A DNA stretch of 64,000 nt from Flavobacterium sp. SLB02 (GCF_009664855.1 NZ_CP045928.1:4465186-4529185), one strand, 5' to 3'. Numbered from the stretch's first letter, positions 26,627 to 35,801 are shown. A program made the numbers and translations. The notes: generated from the sequence alone by a model not told the origin.

Positions 26627-28042
26627 ATGAAAACAATAGACAAGATTTACATTAACGGAGAATTTATTACTCCGGAAGGGACTGAATATTTTAACTTAAT
26701 AAGCCCTACAACAAACGAACAACTGGGAAAAGTACTTTTGGGAAATCAAAAAGACACACAAAAAGCTATAGCAGCAGCAAAAGAAGCTTTTAAGACTTTT
26801 TCTAAAACCACAACAGCAGAAAGAATTCAATACTTACAAAACATTCAGACTTCTATCGAAAAAAGAAAAGAAGAATTTATTAGCGTAATGATTGAAGAGT
26901 ACGGAGGAACAAAACAATTTGCAACAATTAGCTATGATTATATACTAAAAGGTTTTGAGTCCGTAATCAACTTATTAAACACCTATGATTTCACCAAAAC
27001 AATGGGGAAATCTGAAGTTCAAATGACACCTCTTGGCGTTGTTGGTATCATTATTCCGTGGAATTCGAGCAATGGTTTTATCTGCAGCAAATTATCCACC
27101 GCAATTGCAGCAGGATGTACGACTGTAATAAAACCAAGCGAAATGAGCGCCCAGCAAACACAATTAATTACAGAATGTCTTCACGAAGCAGGATTACCAA
27201 AAGGGGTTTTTAATATCGTTAACGGATTAGGCGAAATAGTTGGAGCAGAAATAAGCCGCAATCCCGATATTTCCAAGATCTCATTTACCGGATCCACCAA
27301 TGTTGGAAAAATTATCGCAAAAGAAGCTGTAAACACTATGAAAAGAGTCACACTGGAGCTTGGCGGAAAATCTCCTAATATCATTCTCGACGATGCTAAT
27401 TTTTCAGAAGCAATTCCGCTTGCTATCATCTCCGCTTATATGAATAGCGGACAAGCGTGTATTGCCGGAACTAGATTATTAGTTCCTGAAAACCGCCTTG
27501 AAGATGTCAAAAAAATAATAAAAGAAGTACTCTCTAACACCATTGTTGGTGATCCAAAAAACAAAACAACAGCAGTTGGACCAATGGTCAGCACAAAACA
27601 ATACGAACGCGTTCAAAACTACATTCAGACAGGTATTGACGAAGGTGCCGAAGTTTTAATTGGAGGATTAGGAAAGCCTGAAGGATTAGAAAAAGGAAAC
27701 TTTGTAAAACCAACTGTTTTTGTAAACGTAAACAATCAAATGCGAATTGCAAGAGAAGAAATTTTCGGACCTGTTTTGTCTATTATAACATACAAAACCG
27801 AAGAAGAAGCAATAGAAATCGCGAATGACACGACATACGGACTACAAGCTTATGTAAGCTCCTCAGATGAAAAAAGAGCGCACAAAGTTGCCTCACAAAT
27901 AAATGCCGGACGTGTGCAAATAAACGGAATCGGACATGATCCTATGGCTCCGTTTGGAGGATTTAAACAATCCGGAATAGGTAGGGAATTTGGAACAATA
28001 GGCCTTGAGGCTTATCTTGAACCAAAAGCATTAATTCGATAA
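26627..28042 (+). CDS. Aldehyde dehydrogenase family protein
   Basis: The 471-residue NAD(P)-dependent enzyme has all catalytic landmarks: the PWNSS Asn region near 143, KPSE near 166 for cofactor binding, the FTGST loop near 222, the general base in LELGGKSPN near 246, and the nucleophile Cys in SGQACIAGTR near 282. It oxidises an aldehyde to an acid; the substrate cannot be assigned. An AraC-type regulator follows 64 bases downstream behind a terminator hairpin and may control it. Confidence 0.94.
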   Translation: MKTIDKIYINGEFITPEGTEYFNLISPTTNEQLGKVLLGNQKDTQKAIAAAKEAFKTFSKTTTAERIQYLQNIQTSIEKRKEEFISVMIEEYGGTKQFATISYDYILKGFESVINLLNTYDFTKTMGKSEVQMTPLGVVGIIIPWNSSNGFICSKLSTAIAAGCTTVIKPSEMSAQQTQLITECLHEAGLPKGVFNIVNGLGEIVGAEISRNPDISKISFTGSTNVGKIIAKEAVNTMKRVTLELGGKSPNIILDDANFSEAIPLAIISAYMNSGQACIAGTRLLVPENRLEDVKKIIKEVLSNTIVGDPKNKTTAVGPMVSTKQYERVQNYIQTGIDEGAEVLIGGLGKPEGLEKGNFVKPTVFVNVNNQMRIAREEIFGPVLSIITYKTEEEAIEIANDTTYGLQAYVSSSDEKRAHKVASQINAGRVQINGIGHDPMAPFGGFKQSGIGREFGTIGLEAYLEPKALIR

Positions 28043-28051
28043 ATAATCCCG

Positions 28052-28092
28052 GATCCGGAAAATCTTCTTTGATAAAGATTTCCGGATCTTTT
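28052..28092 (+). terminator. Terminator between the aldehyde dehydrogenase and AraC-type genes
   Basis: GATCCGGAAAATCTT at 28052 onward pairs, with one bulge, with AAGATTTCCGGATC ending at 28088, followed by TTTT. The hairpin ends 18 bases before the next start codon, so readthrough into the regulator would be limited. Confidence 0.85.
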
Positions 28093-28106
28093 ATTAACTT
28101 TACGTT

Positions 28107-28913
28107 ATGACAGCAAAATCAACTACAAAACCTCAAATACTCTATTCCTGCTATTATTCGCGTAGCCGAGAAGGAGAGAATTTTATACCGGAACATGTAT
28201 TTAGCTACCAAATTTCAGGAGAAATGATCGCTTCCGATAGCAAGAATAATTACATTTCAAAAGAAGGTGATTTTCGTTTTAGCAGAAGAAATCATTTAGC
28301 AAAATTCGTCAAAATTCCGCCCGAAGGAGGAGAATTCAAAACAATATCCCTTTTCTTAGATCAGGAAATCTTACGTGAAATAAGTGCCGAATACAATTTC
28401 AAAATAAACAAAAGATCCGATTCTGAAGCCATGCTTTCATTAGCTCCAAATCCGCTTTACAAATCTTTTATGAAGTCCCTGATCTCTTATCTTGAAGTTG
28501 AACAGGAAAAAAATGAAGCTTTATTTAATTTAAAAATAAAAGAAGCCGTACATCTTTTGCTTAAAGTAAATCCAGAACTGAAAGATATTTTATTCGATTT
28601 TAATGAGCCCGGCAAAATTGATCTTGAAGCATTCATGAACAAGAACTTCCATTTTAATGTACACCTTACTCGTTTTGCTTATCTCACAGGTAGAAGTTTA
28701 GCTACTTTTAAAAGAGATTTTCAAAAAGTATTTCAGGAAACACCCGGAAAATGGTTACTCAACAAAAGATTACAAGAAGCTTATTATTTAATTAACCAGG
28801 GGAAATCGCCATCCGAAGTTTATATTGGAGTAGGCTTTGAAGACTTGTCTCATTTTTCATTTTCATTTAAAAAGAAATTTGGTATTGTTCCGTCTTCTTT
28901 ATTTTCTAAATAA
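28107..28913 (+). CDS. AraC-family transcriptional regulator
   Basis: The 268-residue protein has a cupin-like N-terminal half (FRFSRRNHLAKFVKIPPEGG) and a C-terminal AraC DNA-binding domain with two helix-turn-helix units, about 180-268 (FAYLTGRSLATFKRDFQKVF and VGFEDLSHFSFSFKKKFG). It resembles AraC proteins that respond to small organic inducers. The adjacent aldehyde dehydrogenase is the natural target candidate; this is inference from position. Confidence 0.9.
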   Translation: MTAKSTTKPQILYSCYYSRSREGENFIPEHVFSYQISGEMIASDSKNNYISKEGDFRFSRRNHLAKFVKIPPEGGEFKTISLFLDQEILREISAEYNFKINKRSDSEAMLSLAPNPLYKSFMKSLISYLEVEQEKNEALFNLKIKEAVHLLLKVNPELKDILFDFNEPGKIDLEAFMNKNFHFNVHLTRFAYLTGRSLATFKRDFQKVFQETPGKWLLNKRLQEAYYLINQGKSPSEVYIGVGFEDLSHFSFSFKKKFGIVPSSLFSK

Positions 28914-28917
28914 CAAT

Positions 28918-29160
28918 TGAAATAAAATTCCAAATTTAAAAAATGCTTCGCCTGTTCGCTATCGCTATCGGGTCAAATTCCACACTGTATGAATTTAGAA
29001 ACCATCACAATCCTTGTCTCCAAGTTTAAAACCTCAGACTACAGATAAAACACAATTTTACAATATTTACCTATTCCCTATCTATTCCAGAATTTGAAAT
29101 TTGAAATTTAGGATTTGGAATTTTCAAAATTGGGATTTTAAAAATTGGGATTTTAAAAAA
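28918..29160. repeat. Intergenic patchwork of dispersed short repeats
   Basis: This gap holds AATTCCAA/TTGGAATT-type copies (28926-28940 and 29090-29160, including two TTGGGATTTTAAAAA copies). At 28945-28974 it also holds GCTTCGCCTGTTCGCTATCG plus ten bases, the reverse complement of a stretch in the element at 41449-41573. No gene is visible. Confidence 0.65.
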
Positions 29161-29171
29161 ATTTATCCCAT

Positions 29172-29200
29172 AAAAAAAGCCTCTCAATTGAGAGGCTTTT
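29172..29200 (-). terminator. Terminator of the first-listed tRNA-Gln gene
   Basis: AAAAGCCTCTCAA and TTGAGAGGCTTTT (29175-29200) form a near-perfect hairpin, and on the minus strand it is followed by Ts. It lies four bases beyond the tRNA 3' end. Confidence 0.88.
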
Positions 29201-29203
29201 ATG

Positions 29204-29274
29204 TTGGTCTACAAGGACTCGAACCTTGAAAGACTGCACCAAAAACAGTTGTGTTACCATTACACCATAGACCA
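29204..29274 (-). tRNA. trnQ: tRNA-Gln (anticodon TTG), copy 1
   Basis: The minus strand folds as a 71-base tRNA. The acceptor pairs TGGTCTA with TAGACCA, the D arm is GTGT/ACAC, the anticodon loop is TTTTGGT with anticodon TTG, and the T arm is CAAGG/CCTTG around TTCGAGT. CCA is not encoded. It is identical in sequence to the copy at 29371-29441. Confidence 0.95.
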
Positions 29275-29295
29275 GTAAGAATGCTTACGCGAATG

Positions 29296-29325
29296 CAAAT
29301 TTAAAGCTTTTTTTAGTTTGCACAA
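29296..29325 (-). promoter_or_regulatory. Predicted promoter of tRNA-Gln copy 1
   Basis: On the minus strand, TTG (29325-29323), 19 bases, TAAATTTG (29303-29296) fits the Bacteroidota consensus exactly. The box is 21 bases upstream of the mature tRNA 5' end. Confidence 0.65.
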
Positions 29326-29338
29326 CTTTTTTTTGAAT

Positions 29339-29367
29339 AAAAAAGCCTCTCGGTTGAGAGGCTTTTT
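29339..29367 (-). terminator. Terminator of tRNA-Gln copy 2
   Basis: GCCTCTC (29345-29351) pairs with GAGAGGC (29356-29362) around a four-base loop, flanked by A- and T-runs. It lies four bases beyond the tRNA 3' end, exactly as in the other copy. Confidence 0.88.
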
Positions 29368-29370
29368 ATG

Positions 29371-29441
29371 TTGGTCTACAAGGACTCGAACCTTGAAAGA
29401 CTGCACCAAAAACAGTTGTGTTACCATTACACCATAGACCA
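29371..29441 (-). tRNA. trnQ: tRNA-Gln (anticodon TTG), copy 2
   Basis: This is a 71-base tRNA identical to the copy at 29204-29274, 167 bases away on the same strand. The duplicated unit includes promoter, tRNA and terminator, so each copy should be transcribed separately. Confidence 0.95.
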
Positions 29442-29461
29442 GCGTTGCTGTTAAGCGAGTG

Positions 29462-29492
29462 CAAATTTAGAGCTTTTTTTAGTTTGCACAAA
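29462..29492 (-). promoter_or_regulatory. Predicted promoter of tRNA-Gln copy 2
   Basis: On the minus strand, TTTG (29492-29489), 19 bases, TAAATTTG (29469-29462). The surrounding 30 bases are nearly identical to the promoter of copy 1, showing that the duplication included the control region. Confidence 0.65.
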
Positions 29493-29686
29493 CTTTTTCA
29501 GTAAAAAAAATCATTTTTTTTCATTTTTCTTTCTCTTCAACTCATAATGATTTCACAAGTATTTCACAAACAACGCATTACTTCAAACAAATACTTTTGT
29601 AGAATTTTATGTTAATGCTCTTCTCTTTCAACAAAAAAACATTTTCTTTGTAAGATAGAAAATACACATAATTATAACACCTAAAT

Positions 29687-32600
29687 ATGGCACAATTCAA
29701 TTTCAATAAATGGAATACAATTATTGGTTGGTTTGCATTTGCAATCGCTTTAACTACCTATACATTAACTGTTGAACCAACGATGAGCTTCTGGGATTGT
29801 GGCGAATATATTGCCACAGCAGCTAAACTAGAAGTTGGTCACCCACCAGGGGCTCCTTTATTCCAGATGATGGGCGCATTTTTTGCCATGTTTGCTATAG
29901 ATGCACAACATGTCGCTGTAATGGTAAATATGATGTCTGTTTTCTCAAGTGCTTTCACTATCCTTTTTATGTTTTGGTCTTCATCTATGATTTTAAAAAA
30001 GATTATAGAACGCTTTTCAGAAATTAATCAAAACAATTCTATTGTAATATTAGGAAGTTCTTTTGTCGGAGCCCTAGCCTATACTTTCTCTGATAGTTTC
30101 TGGTTTAATGCCGTTGAAGCCGAAGTTTATGCCATGGCTTCTTTATTGATTGCATTACTTTTCTGGCTTGGTCTTCGTTGGGAGCAAGACATGGATAAAC
30201 CAAAAGGAAACAAATGGTTGTTAGTGATATCACTAGTTGTAGGACTTTCATTTGGAGTTCACTTTATGGCTTTACTAACCATTCCTTCAATAGGTTTTCT
30301 TTACTACTTTAAACATTACGAAAAAGTTACCATCAAAAACTTTCTTATCGCCAATGTAGTGGTAATTGGTATTTTATTATTCATCTTCAAATTGCTTTTA
30401 CCATTAACTATGGAAGCATTTGCAGATACTGAGGTTTTCATGGTAAACAGCATTGGATTACCATTTAACTCAGGAACTTTATTTGTAGCATTAGTTTTAA
30501 TTGCATTCTTTTATTTTGGATTAAAATACACCAAACAAAAAGGATTAGTTTTCTACAACACTATAATTCTTTGCATCTTATTTATCTTTATAGGTTTCTC
30601 AACCTGGATGATGTTACCGGTTCGTGCTAATGCAAATCCTGTAATTAACGAGAACAAACCATCAGATGCTGCCGAAGTTTTAGCATACTACAATCGTGAA
30701 CAATATGGTGTAAATCCTTTATTTTACGGACCTCAATACACAGAAGTTTTTGCAGGACTTGATGCGAAAAACCCGTACTCAGACAAAAAACCTAACTACG
30801 AAAGAGATTATAAAACCGGTAAATATATTATTACCAATAATTATAAAAACGCTAGTCAAAATTCAGACGACAATCAAAAAGCGATTTTGCCAAGAATGTG
30901 GAGTACTGAAACAGGACACATTCAAAACTATATCAGTTTTACAAATCCTCCTAAATTCAAAATAAATCCTAACTACGATTACGAACAGGATTTAGGAAAA
31001 TACGGAATTGACGCAAGCCAATTAAGCGAAGAGGAATACAATAAAGCTACGGCACAATTGCGTAATGAAGTTGAAAAAACAATTTCTGAATTCAGAAATG
31101 CATATGCTCAAAAACAAATTGACAACGAAGGTTACGTTAAATTCTTAAAAAGCTATGGCGATTATTTAATTATCGAAAAACCAACTACTGTGGATAACTT
31201 CAGTTTCATGTTCGAATACCAATTTGGATATATGTACTGGAGATATTTAATGTGGAATTTCGTCGGGCGCCAAAGTGATGTTCAGGGGAAATACGACAAT
31301 CTTGACGGAAACTGGATTAGCGGAATCAAAGCCCTTGATTCTTTACACCTTGGTTCTCAAGACAATTTACCATCAGACGTTTTAAACAACAAAGGAAGAA
31401 ACGTTTATTTCTTCTTACCATTTATTTTAGGCCTTATTGGATTAATGTATCATGCCAACAAAGACCTTAAGAGTTTTTATGTGCTTCTGGCGTTATTCTT
31501 ATTTACAGGAATTGCATTAAAAATATACCTGAACGAAAGACCTTTTGAACCTCGAGAAAGAGATTATGCTCTTGTAGGATCTTTTTATGTATTTGCGATC
31601 TGGATAGGCTTTGGAGTTTATTCACTCTATGAAACCATTCAAAAATACATTGCTCCTAAAATTGCAGGCCCGGTTATCATCGCCGCAAGTTTATTAGCAG
31701 CTCCTGTTTTAATGGCAGCTCAAAACTGGGATGATCACGACAGATCAGGAAAATATACTGCTGTTGCAATGGCAAAAGCTTATTTGAATTCTTGTGATAA
31801 AAACGCTATTTTATTTACTATTGGAGACAACGACACGTTCCCGTTATGGTATGCACAGGAAATTGAAGGCATTAGAACCGATGTGAAAATCGTAAATACG
31901 AGTTTATTTATGACAGATTGGTATATTGATCAAATGAAAGCTAAAGCATACGAGTCTGATCCTTTACCGATATCTTTCACACACGATCAATATGTAGGAG
32001 ATAATTTAGATTATGTTGCTCATATTCCTAAAATTGAAACACGTTGGAACATCACTGATTTTATTGATTTTATCAAGAATCCAAAATCTACTGTAGGTTT
32101 ACAAAACGGACAAACAATTCATTTTTATCCAACAAATAAAATCAGAATTAACGTTGATAAAGATGCCATCATCAAAAATAAAGTTGTCAATCCTAAATAC
32201 AACGATTCAATCGTTCCTTACATGGACATTGACATTAAAGGAAGTGCTTTATACAAAAACCGCTTAATGATGCTGGATATCTTAGCGAATAACAACTGGA
32301 AAAGACCAATTTATTTTAGTGGAGGTGCTTTTGACGATGAAGATTATTTATGGCTCAAAGATTATCTGCAACTAGACGGAATGGTGTACAAATTAGTTCC
32401 TATTAGAAACAAACCTTCGAAAGATGGCGGACCAATGGATATGGGACAAATCGACGCTGATAAAATGTACGACATTGTAATGAAATGGGATTGGGGAAAT
32501 AGCAATGGTAACATTTACCATGATCCTGAAACCAGAAGAAACAGTATTACATACCGTACAAACTTGTCACGTTTGATGAACCAACTTATTGCAGAAGGCA

Positions 32601-32965
32601 AAATTGATAAAGCAAAAAACATTATCAACCTGGCAATAACAAAAATGCCGTTGGATAAATTTGGATATTACTCATTAGTCGAACCATTTGCAGGAGGATA
32701 TTATAAAGTGGGCGAAACGGCAAAAGCACATGATTTGCTTAATAAACTAGTTCAGAAATACAAAGAAGAACTAAACTATTATGCCACCTTAACACCTAAC
32801 GACCAAACTGACCTAGCTATTGATATCATTACAGATATTGAGCGTTACAGAAGCTTATTACAAGTGATGAAAGAAAATAAAGATCTTGCTTTCTATGAGA
32901 AACACAAAGTAACATTTAATACTTATGTAAATGTTTTTGAACGTTTTGGAAGAGAAAAAGAATAA
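29687..32965 (+). CDS. DUF2723 membrane protein (GT117 / TMEM260-like)
   Basis: The 1092-residue protein begins with a DUF2723 domain: TVEPTMSFWDCGEYIATAAK near 29-48, then HPPGAPLFQM, and about ten or more membrane segments through about residue 700. It ends in a soluble region with helix-rich repeats (LAITKMPLDKFGYYSLVEPF...). DUF2723 proteins belong to glycosyltransferase family GT117, related to the human O-mannosyltransferase TMEM260, so a membrane-bound protein or lipid glycosyltransferase is likely. The early Asp/Glu pair DCGE is a candidate catalytic site. Substrate is unknown. A strong terminator separates it from the next gene. Confidence 0.87.
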   Translation: MAQFNFNKWNTIIGWFAFAIALTTYTLTVEPTMSFWDCGEYIATAAKLEVGHPPGAPLFQMMGAFFAMFAIDAQHVAVMVNMMSVFSSAFTILFMFWSSSMILKKIIERFSEINQNNSIVILGSSFVGALAYTFSDSFWFNAVEAEVYAMASLLIALLFWLGLRWEQDMDKPKGNKWLLVISLVVGLSFGVHFMALLTIPSIGFLYYFKHYEKVTIKNFLIANVVVIGILLFIFKLLLPLTMEAFADTEVFMVNSIGLPFNSGTLFVALVLIAFFYFGLKYTKQKGLVFYNTIILCILFIFIGFSTWMMLPVRANANPVINENKPSDAAEVLAYYNREQYGVNPLFYGPQYTEVFAGLDAKNPYSDKKPNYERDYKTGKYIITNNYKNASQNSDDNQKAILPRMWSTETGHIQNYISFTNPPKFKINPNYDYEQDLGKYGIDASQLSEEEYNKATAQLRNEVEKTISEFRNAYAQKQIDNEGYVKFLKSYGDYLIIEKPTTVDNFSFMFEYQFGYMYWRYLMWNFVGRQSDVQGKYDNLDGNWISGIKALDSLHLGSQDNLPSDVLNNKGRNVYFFLPFILGLIGLMYHANKDLKSFYVLLALFLFTGIALKIYLNERPFEPRERDYALVGSFYVFAIWIGFGVYSLYETIQKYIAPKIAGPVIIAASLLAAPVLMAAQNWDDHDRSGKYTAVAMAKAYLNSCDKNAILFTIGDNDTFPLWYAQEIEGIRTDVKIVNTSLFMTDWYIDQMKAKAYESDPLPISFTHDQYVGDNLDYVAHIPKIETRWNITDFIDFIKNPKSTVGLQNGQTIHFYPTNKIRINVDKDAIIKNKVVNPKYNDSIVPYMDIDIKGSALYKNRLMMLDILANNNWKRPIYFSGGAFDDEDYLWLKDYLQLDGMVYKLVPIRNKPSKDGGPMDMGQIDADKMYDIVMKWDWGNSNGNIYHDPETRRNSITYRTNLSRLMNQLIAEGKIDKAKNIINLAITKMPLDKFGYYSLVEPFAGGYYKVGETAKAHDLLNKLVQKYKEELNYYATLTPNDQTDLAIDIITDIERYRSLLQVMKENKDLAFYEKHKVTFNTYVNVFERFGREKE

Positions 32966-32990
32966 TAATATACGAAAAACATAGCAATTA

Positions 32991-33030
32991 AAAAAATGCA
33001 GCGCGATTTGATAAATAGCGCTGCATTTTT
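32991..33030 (+). terminator. Terminator after the DUF2723 gene
   Basis: AAAAATGCAGCGC (ending 33004) pairs with GCGCTGCATTTTT (33018-33030) around a 13-base loop, followed by more Ts. Confidence 0.9.
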
Positions 33031-33060
33031 TATTTTTACATATCTGTAAAACAAATTAAA

Positions 33061-33696
33061 ATGAGCTTTTATTGGGTAAAAACAAATTCATTCATAAAAA
33101 GGGTATTTTCTAAGTACTGTTGGGACATTCCAAACAACGAAAAGAAAATATACCTCACCTTTGATGATGGCCCAACTCCGGAGATTACGGACTGGGTTTT
33201 ATCTGAATTGAAAAAGTTTGATGCAAAGGCTACTTTCTTTTGCATAGGAAAAAACATAAAAGCCAATTTAGCTTTATTTGAAAAACTACTCACAGACGGA
33301 CATGCTATAGGAAACCACACCATGAACCATGTAAATGGATGGAAAAGCAACAATGACGATTATATTGAAAACGTTAAGAATTGTGCTGCTGTTTTAGAAG
33401 AAGAAAAAACATGCAACATGATATTTCGCCCGCCTTACGGGAAGATTAAAAAAGCACAATCTAAAATTCTAAGAAAACTGGGCTACAAGATTATTATGTG
33501 GGACGTTTTGAGCGCTGATTTTGACCAGAGCATTACTCCTGAAAAATGCCTTGAAAACGTTACTAAAAATGTAAAATCAGGAAGTGTAATTGTATTTCAC
33601 GACAGCATAAAAGCTTCGCCTAATTTAAAATTTGCCCTACCTAAAACGTTACACTTTTTAAAGGAAAACGGCTATACATTTGATATTATTCACTAA
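33061..33696 (+). CDS. Polysaccharide deacetylase (NodB fold)
   Basis: The 211-residue protein has the NodB motifs in order: LTFDDGPTP near 36-44 with the catalytic and metal-binding Asp pair, HAIGNHTMNH near 79-88 with the metal His pair, RPPYGK near 121, and a C-terminal VIVFHDS with the last catalytic His. Such enzymes remove acetyl groups from N- or O-acetylated glycans such as peptidoglycan or chitin oligomers. No clear signal peptide is seen, so export is uncertain. It follows the DUF2723 gene but behind a terminator. Confidence 0.92.
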   Translation: MSFYWVKTNSFIKRVFSKYCWDIPNNEKKIYLTFDDGPTPEITDWVLSELKKFDAKATFFCIGKNIKANLALFEKLLTDGHAIGNHTMNHVNGWKSNNDDYIENVKNCAAVLEEEKTCNMIFRPPYGKIKKAQSKILRKLGYKIIMWDVLSADFDQSITPEKCLENVTKNVKSGSVIVFHDSIKASPNLKFALPKTLHFLKENGYTFDIIH

Positions 33697-33721
33697 ATAA
33701 CATCAAACAAAAAGTAGTATT

Positions 33722-34024
33722 TTATTGATTGAATTGTTCCTGGACAATTCCGATAATGGTATTTGCATCAAGTTCGCCTGATTGTCTCCAGATCATTTGC
33801 CCTTCTTTATAAATCATTAAAGTAGGTAATCCTTTTATACGTAAGGCTTCTGCTAATTCCTGATTTTTATCTACATCAATTTTAATCACTTTGGCTTTAT
33901 CGCCTAGTGCAGCCGCAACATCCTTAATAACAGGATGCATCGATACAGATGATTCGTTCCAATCGGTGTAAAAATCAATTAACACCGGAACCTGAGCATT
34001 TATAAGTTCTCCAAATTTTGACAT
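33722..34024 (-). CDS. Thioredoxin-fold protein without active-site cysteines
   Basis: The 100-residue protein follows the thioredoxin pattern throughout: VLIDFYTDW, then HPVIKDVAAAL, VIKIDVDKNQELAEALRIKG, and the cis-proline loop GLPTLMIYKEG. In place of WCGPC it has WNESS (residues 22-26), and the protein has no cysteine at all. It therefore cannot do thiol-disulfide exchange by itself; a chaperone or binding role is more likely. The gene sits downstream of the metallophosphoesterase on the same strand, 74 bases apart. Confidence 0.9.
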   Translation of the reverse strand: MSKFGELINAQVPVLIDFYTDWNESSVSMHPVIKDVAAALGDKAKVIKIDVDKNQELAEALRIKGLPTLMIYKEGQMIWRQSGELDANTIIGIVQEQFNQ

Positions 34025-34098
34025 AAAACCAAAAATTTAATTCTTTTTTATTCTGTTAAAAAGAGATAATTATATACAAATGTAGCATTTTTAACGAA

Positions 34099-35334
34099 TT
34101 AAGCCACATTGTTCCCTTTTTTTAGTTCAATCACTGTTATTTCAGGCATGATACCTACTCGTCCCGGATAAGCATGAAAACCAAATCCGCGATTTACATA
34201 AACGTATCGGCCAAGGTTTTCGTATAATCCTGCCCATTGTTTATAGATGTACTGCGCCAGACTCCATTTAAAATATCCCGGAATCTCAATTCCAAACTGC
34301 ATACCATGTGTATGGCCTGCCAAAGTCAAATGAAAGTTTTTAGGATGATTTTTAATCTCATATTCCCAATGACTCGGATCATGACTCATTAATACTTTAA
34401 AATCGTCCTGATGTACGTTTTGAGACGCTTTGTTTAAATCTCCTGCCTTTTTAAAATTATGCCCCCAATTCTCTACTCCAATAAGTGCAATTTTATCATC
34501 GCCTTTTTGAATATAAGTATGCTCGTTAAGCAAAAGTTCAAATCCTATTTGTCCGTAAAGATTCTTAATTTCTTTAAAGTTTTCATCTTTTTCTTTTTCA
34601 GAAGGCCAGGTTACATATTCTCCGTAATCATGATTCCCTAAAACTGAAAACTTCCCATATTTATACTCTTTTATTCTGTTGAAAGTCCCTAACCACGGAT
34701 GCATTTCTTTAGCATGAGTATTTACAATATCTCCGGTAAATAAAATCATATCCGCTTCCTGCTCATTAATCAAATCAATAGCATAATTTATTTTATCCGG
34801 ATTATCAAAACTTCCGCTGTGAACATCTGAAATCTGAGTAATTTTAAATCCATCAAAAGCATCCGGCAAATCAGGAAAATAAATCGTCTGCCTGAAAACC
34901 TTAAAATTATATTTACCTTCAAAAATTCCGTAAATCAGCGATAAAAAAGGAACGGCAGCCAAACCTAATGCTATCTGACTAACAAACTTTCGCCTGTTTG
35001 GCATCATCTCCGAACGAGGTGTGTTATACATGAAATAATTCAGGATGCTTGCCCCTATTCTCAAAATATCTTCTCCAAACATCACAAGTGTCAAAACTAT
35101 TTTTGGCACATAAACCAATAACATCAACCCCATTGTAAACATGGTTTGCTTGGTTTGCCCAACAGAACGATCAAATTGCGAAAAAGAGTAAATGATAAAA
35201 ATTAAAAGCAGTAAACTTATAATTTGATAACTAATCAAAACCCATCTTAGTTTAACTAAAGTACGAAAGGCCTGATAAGAATAGAACTCAATAAATAAAA
35301 AAAGAGCACATAGAATTATAAAACGAATGATCAT
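34099..35334 (-). CDS. Membrane-anchored metallophosphoesterase
   Basis: The 411-residue protein has about four N-terminal membrane segments (residues 1-140) and a calcineurin-like phosphoesterase domain: ISDVHSGS near 168, FTGDIVNT near 200, VLGNHDYG near 232, SHDPSHW and LAGHTHGMQFG near 345. All expected metal ligands are present. It resembles the YkuE/YaeI type of lipid or nucleotide phosphoesterases, but the substrate is unknown. I chose ATG 35334 (MIIRF); the longer frame begins with a TTG at 35361. Confidence 0.9.
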   Translation of the reverse strand: MIIRFIILCALFLFIEFYSYQAFRTLVKLRWVLISYQIISLLLLIFIIYSFSQFDRSVGQTKQTMFTMGLMLLVYVPKIVLTLVMFGEDILRIGASILNYFMYNTPRSEMMPNRRKFVSQIALGLAAVPFLSLIYGIFEGKYNFKVFRQTIYFPDLPDAFDGFKITQISDVHSGSFDNPDKINYAIDLINEQEADMILFTGDIVNTHAKEMHPWLGTFNRIKEYKYGKFSVLGNHDYGEYVTWPSEKEKDENFKEIKNLYGQIGFELLLNEHTYIQKGDDKIALIGVENWGHNFKKAGDLNKASQNVHQDDFKVLMSHDPSHWEYEIKNHPKNFHLTLAGHTHGMQFGIEIPGYFKWSLAQYIYKQWAGLYENLGRYVYVNRGFGFHAYPGRVGIMPEITVIELKKGNNVA

Positions 35335-35411
35335 TATTAATAGTTTTAAGCAAAGTAACAAAGAATGAAATTTCTATTGCTTTTTATTATCAAAAATTTA
35401 ACTCAAATAAC

Positions 35412-35443
35412 AAAAAGCTGATAGATTTCTCTACCAGCTTTTT
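35412..35443 (-). terminator. Terminator downstream of small secreted protein gene 1
   Basis: AAAAAGCTG (35412-35420) pairs with CAGCTTTTT (35435-35443), with further partial pairing inside. A closely similar hairpin ends its paralogue (37905-37934). Confidence 0.78.
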
Positions 35444-35506
35444 CTCTACCAAATTTTTTAAAACCTTTATAATCCACAACACGGTTTACATCAAACCAGT
35501 ATTGTT

Positions 35507-35695
35507 TTATTTTTTAGCTTCTGGCTTTGCTGCCTCTGCTTTTACTTCCGCTTTTTTTGCTTTTTTGTCTGCTTTTTTCTCTTTTTTAGGAGCTTTTGCT
35601 TCTTTTGCCGGAGTTGTTTGCGCTGGAGTTGTTTGAGCACTTACCATTGCAGTTGTTCCTAAAACAGCTACTGCTAACATTACTAATTTTTTCAT
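35507..35695 (-). CDS. Small secreted Lys/Ala-rich protein, paralogue 1
   Basis: The 62-residue product has a signal peptide (MKKLVMLAVAVLGTTAMVSA, cleaved before QTTP) and a highly basic mature part of about 42 residues made of Ala, Lys, Pro and Glu (KAPKKEKKADKKAKKAEVKA). It should be disordered and periplasmic or surface-associated. I chose ATG 35695; an in-frame upstream ATG would spoil the signal peptide. A paralogue lies at 38014-38196, on the other side of a two-component system. Composition resembles the E. coli acid-shock protein Asr, but homology is not claimed. Confidence 0.85.
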   Translation of the reverse strand: MKKLVMLAVAVLGTTAMVSAQTTPAQTTPAKEAKAPKKEKKADKKAKKAEVKAEAAKPEAKK

Positions 35696-35739
35696 GATTG
35701 AAGTTTTTATGATTATTATTATTTTCATTTATTATGCCT

Positions 35740-35775
35740 CAAAGATATATACGCTAAATGAAGACAAAATGAAGA
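35740..35775 (-). promoter_or_regulatory. Promoter with TCTTCAT direct repeat, small protein gene 1
   Basis: On the minus strand, TCTTCAT (35775-35769), four bases, TCTTCAT (35764-35758) form a direct repeat with 11-base period, overlapping the -33 element TTTG. After 17 bases comes TATCTTTG (35747-35740), an exact -7 box. The same arrangement precedes the paralogue at 38014. Confidence 0.7.
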
Positions 35776-35801
35776 TTGAACGACTTTGAAAAAATTAACG
35801 T

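Noticed and set aside
29592..29599. TACTTTTG box before the DUF2723 gene
   Set aside because: No -33 partner at suitable spacing; could be chance in AT-rich DNA.
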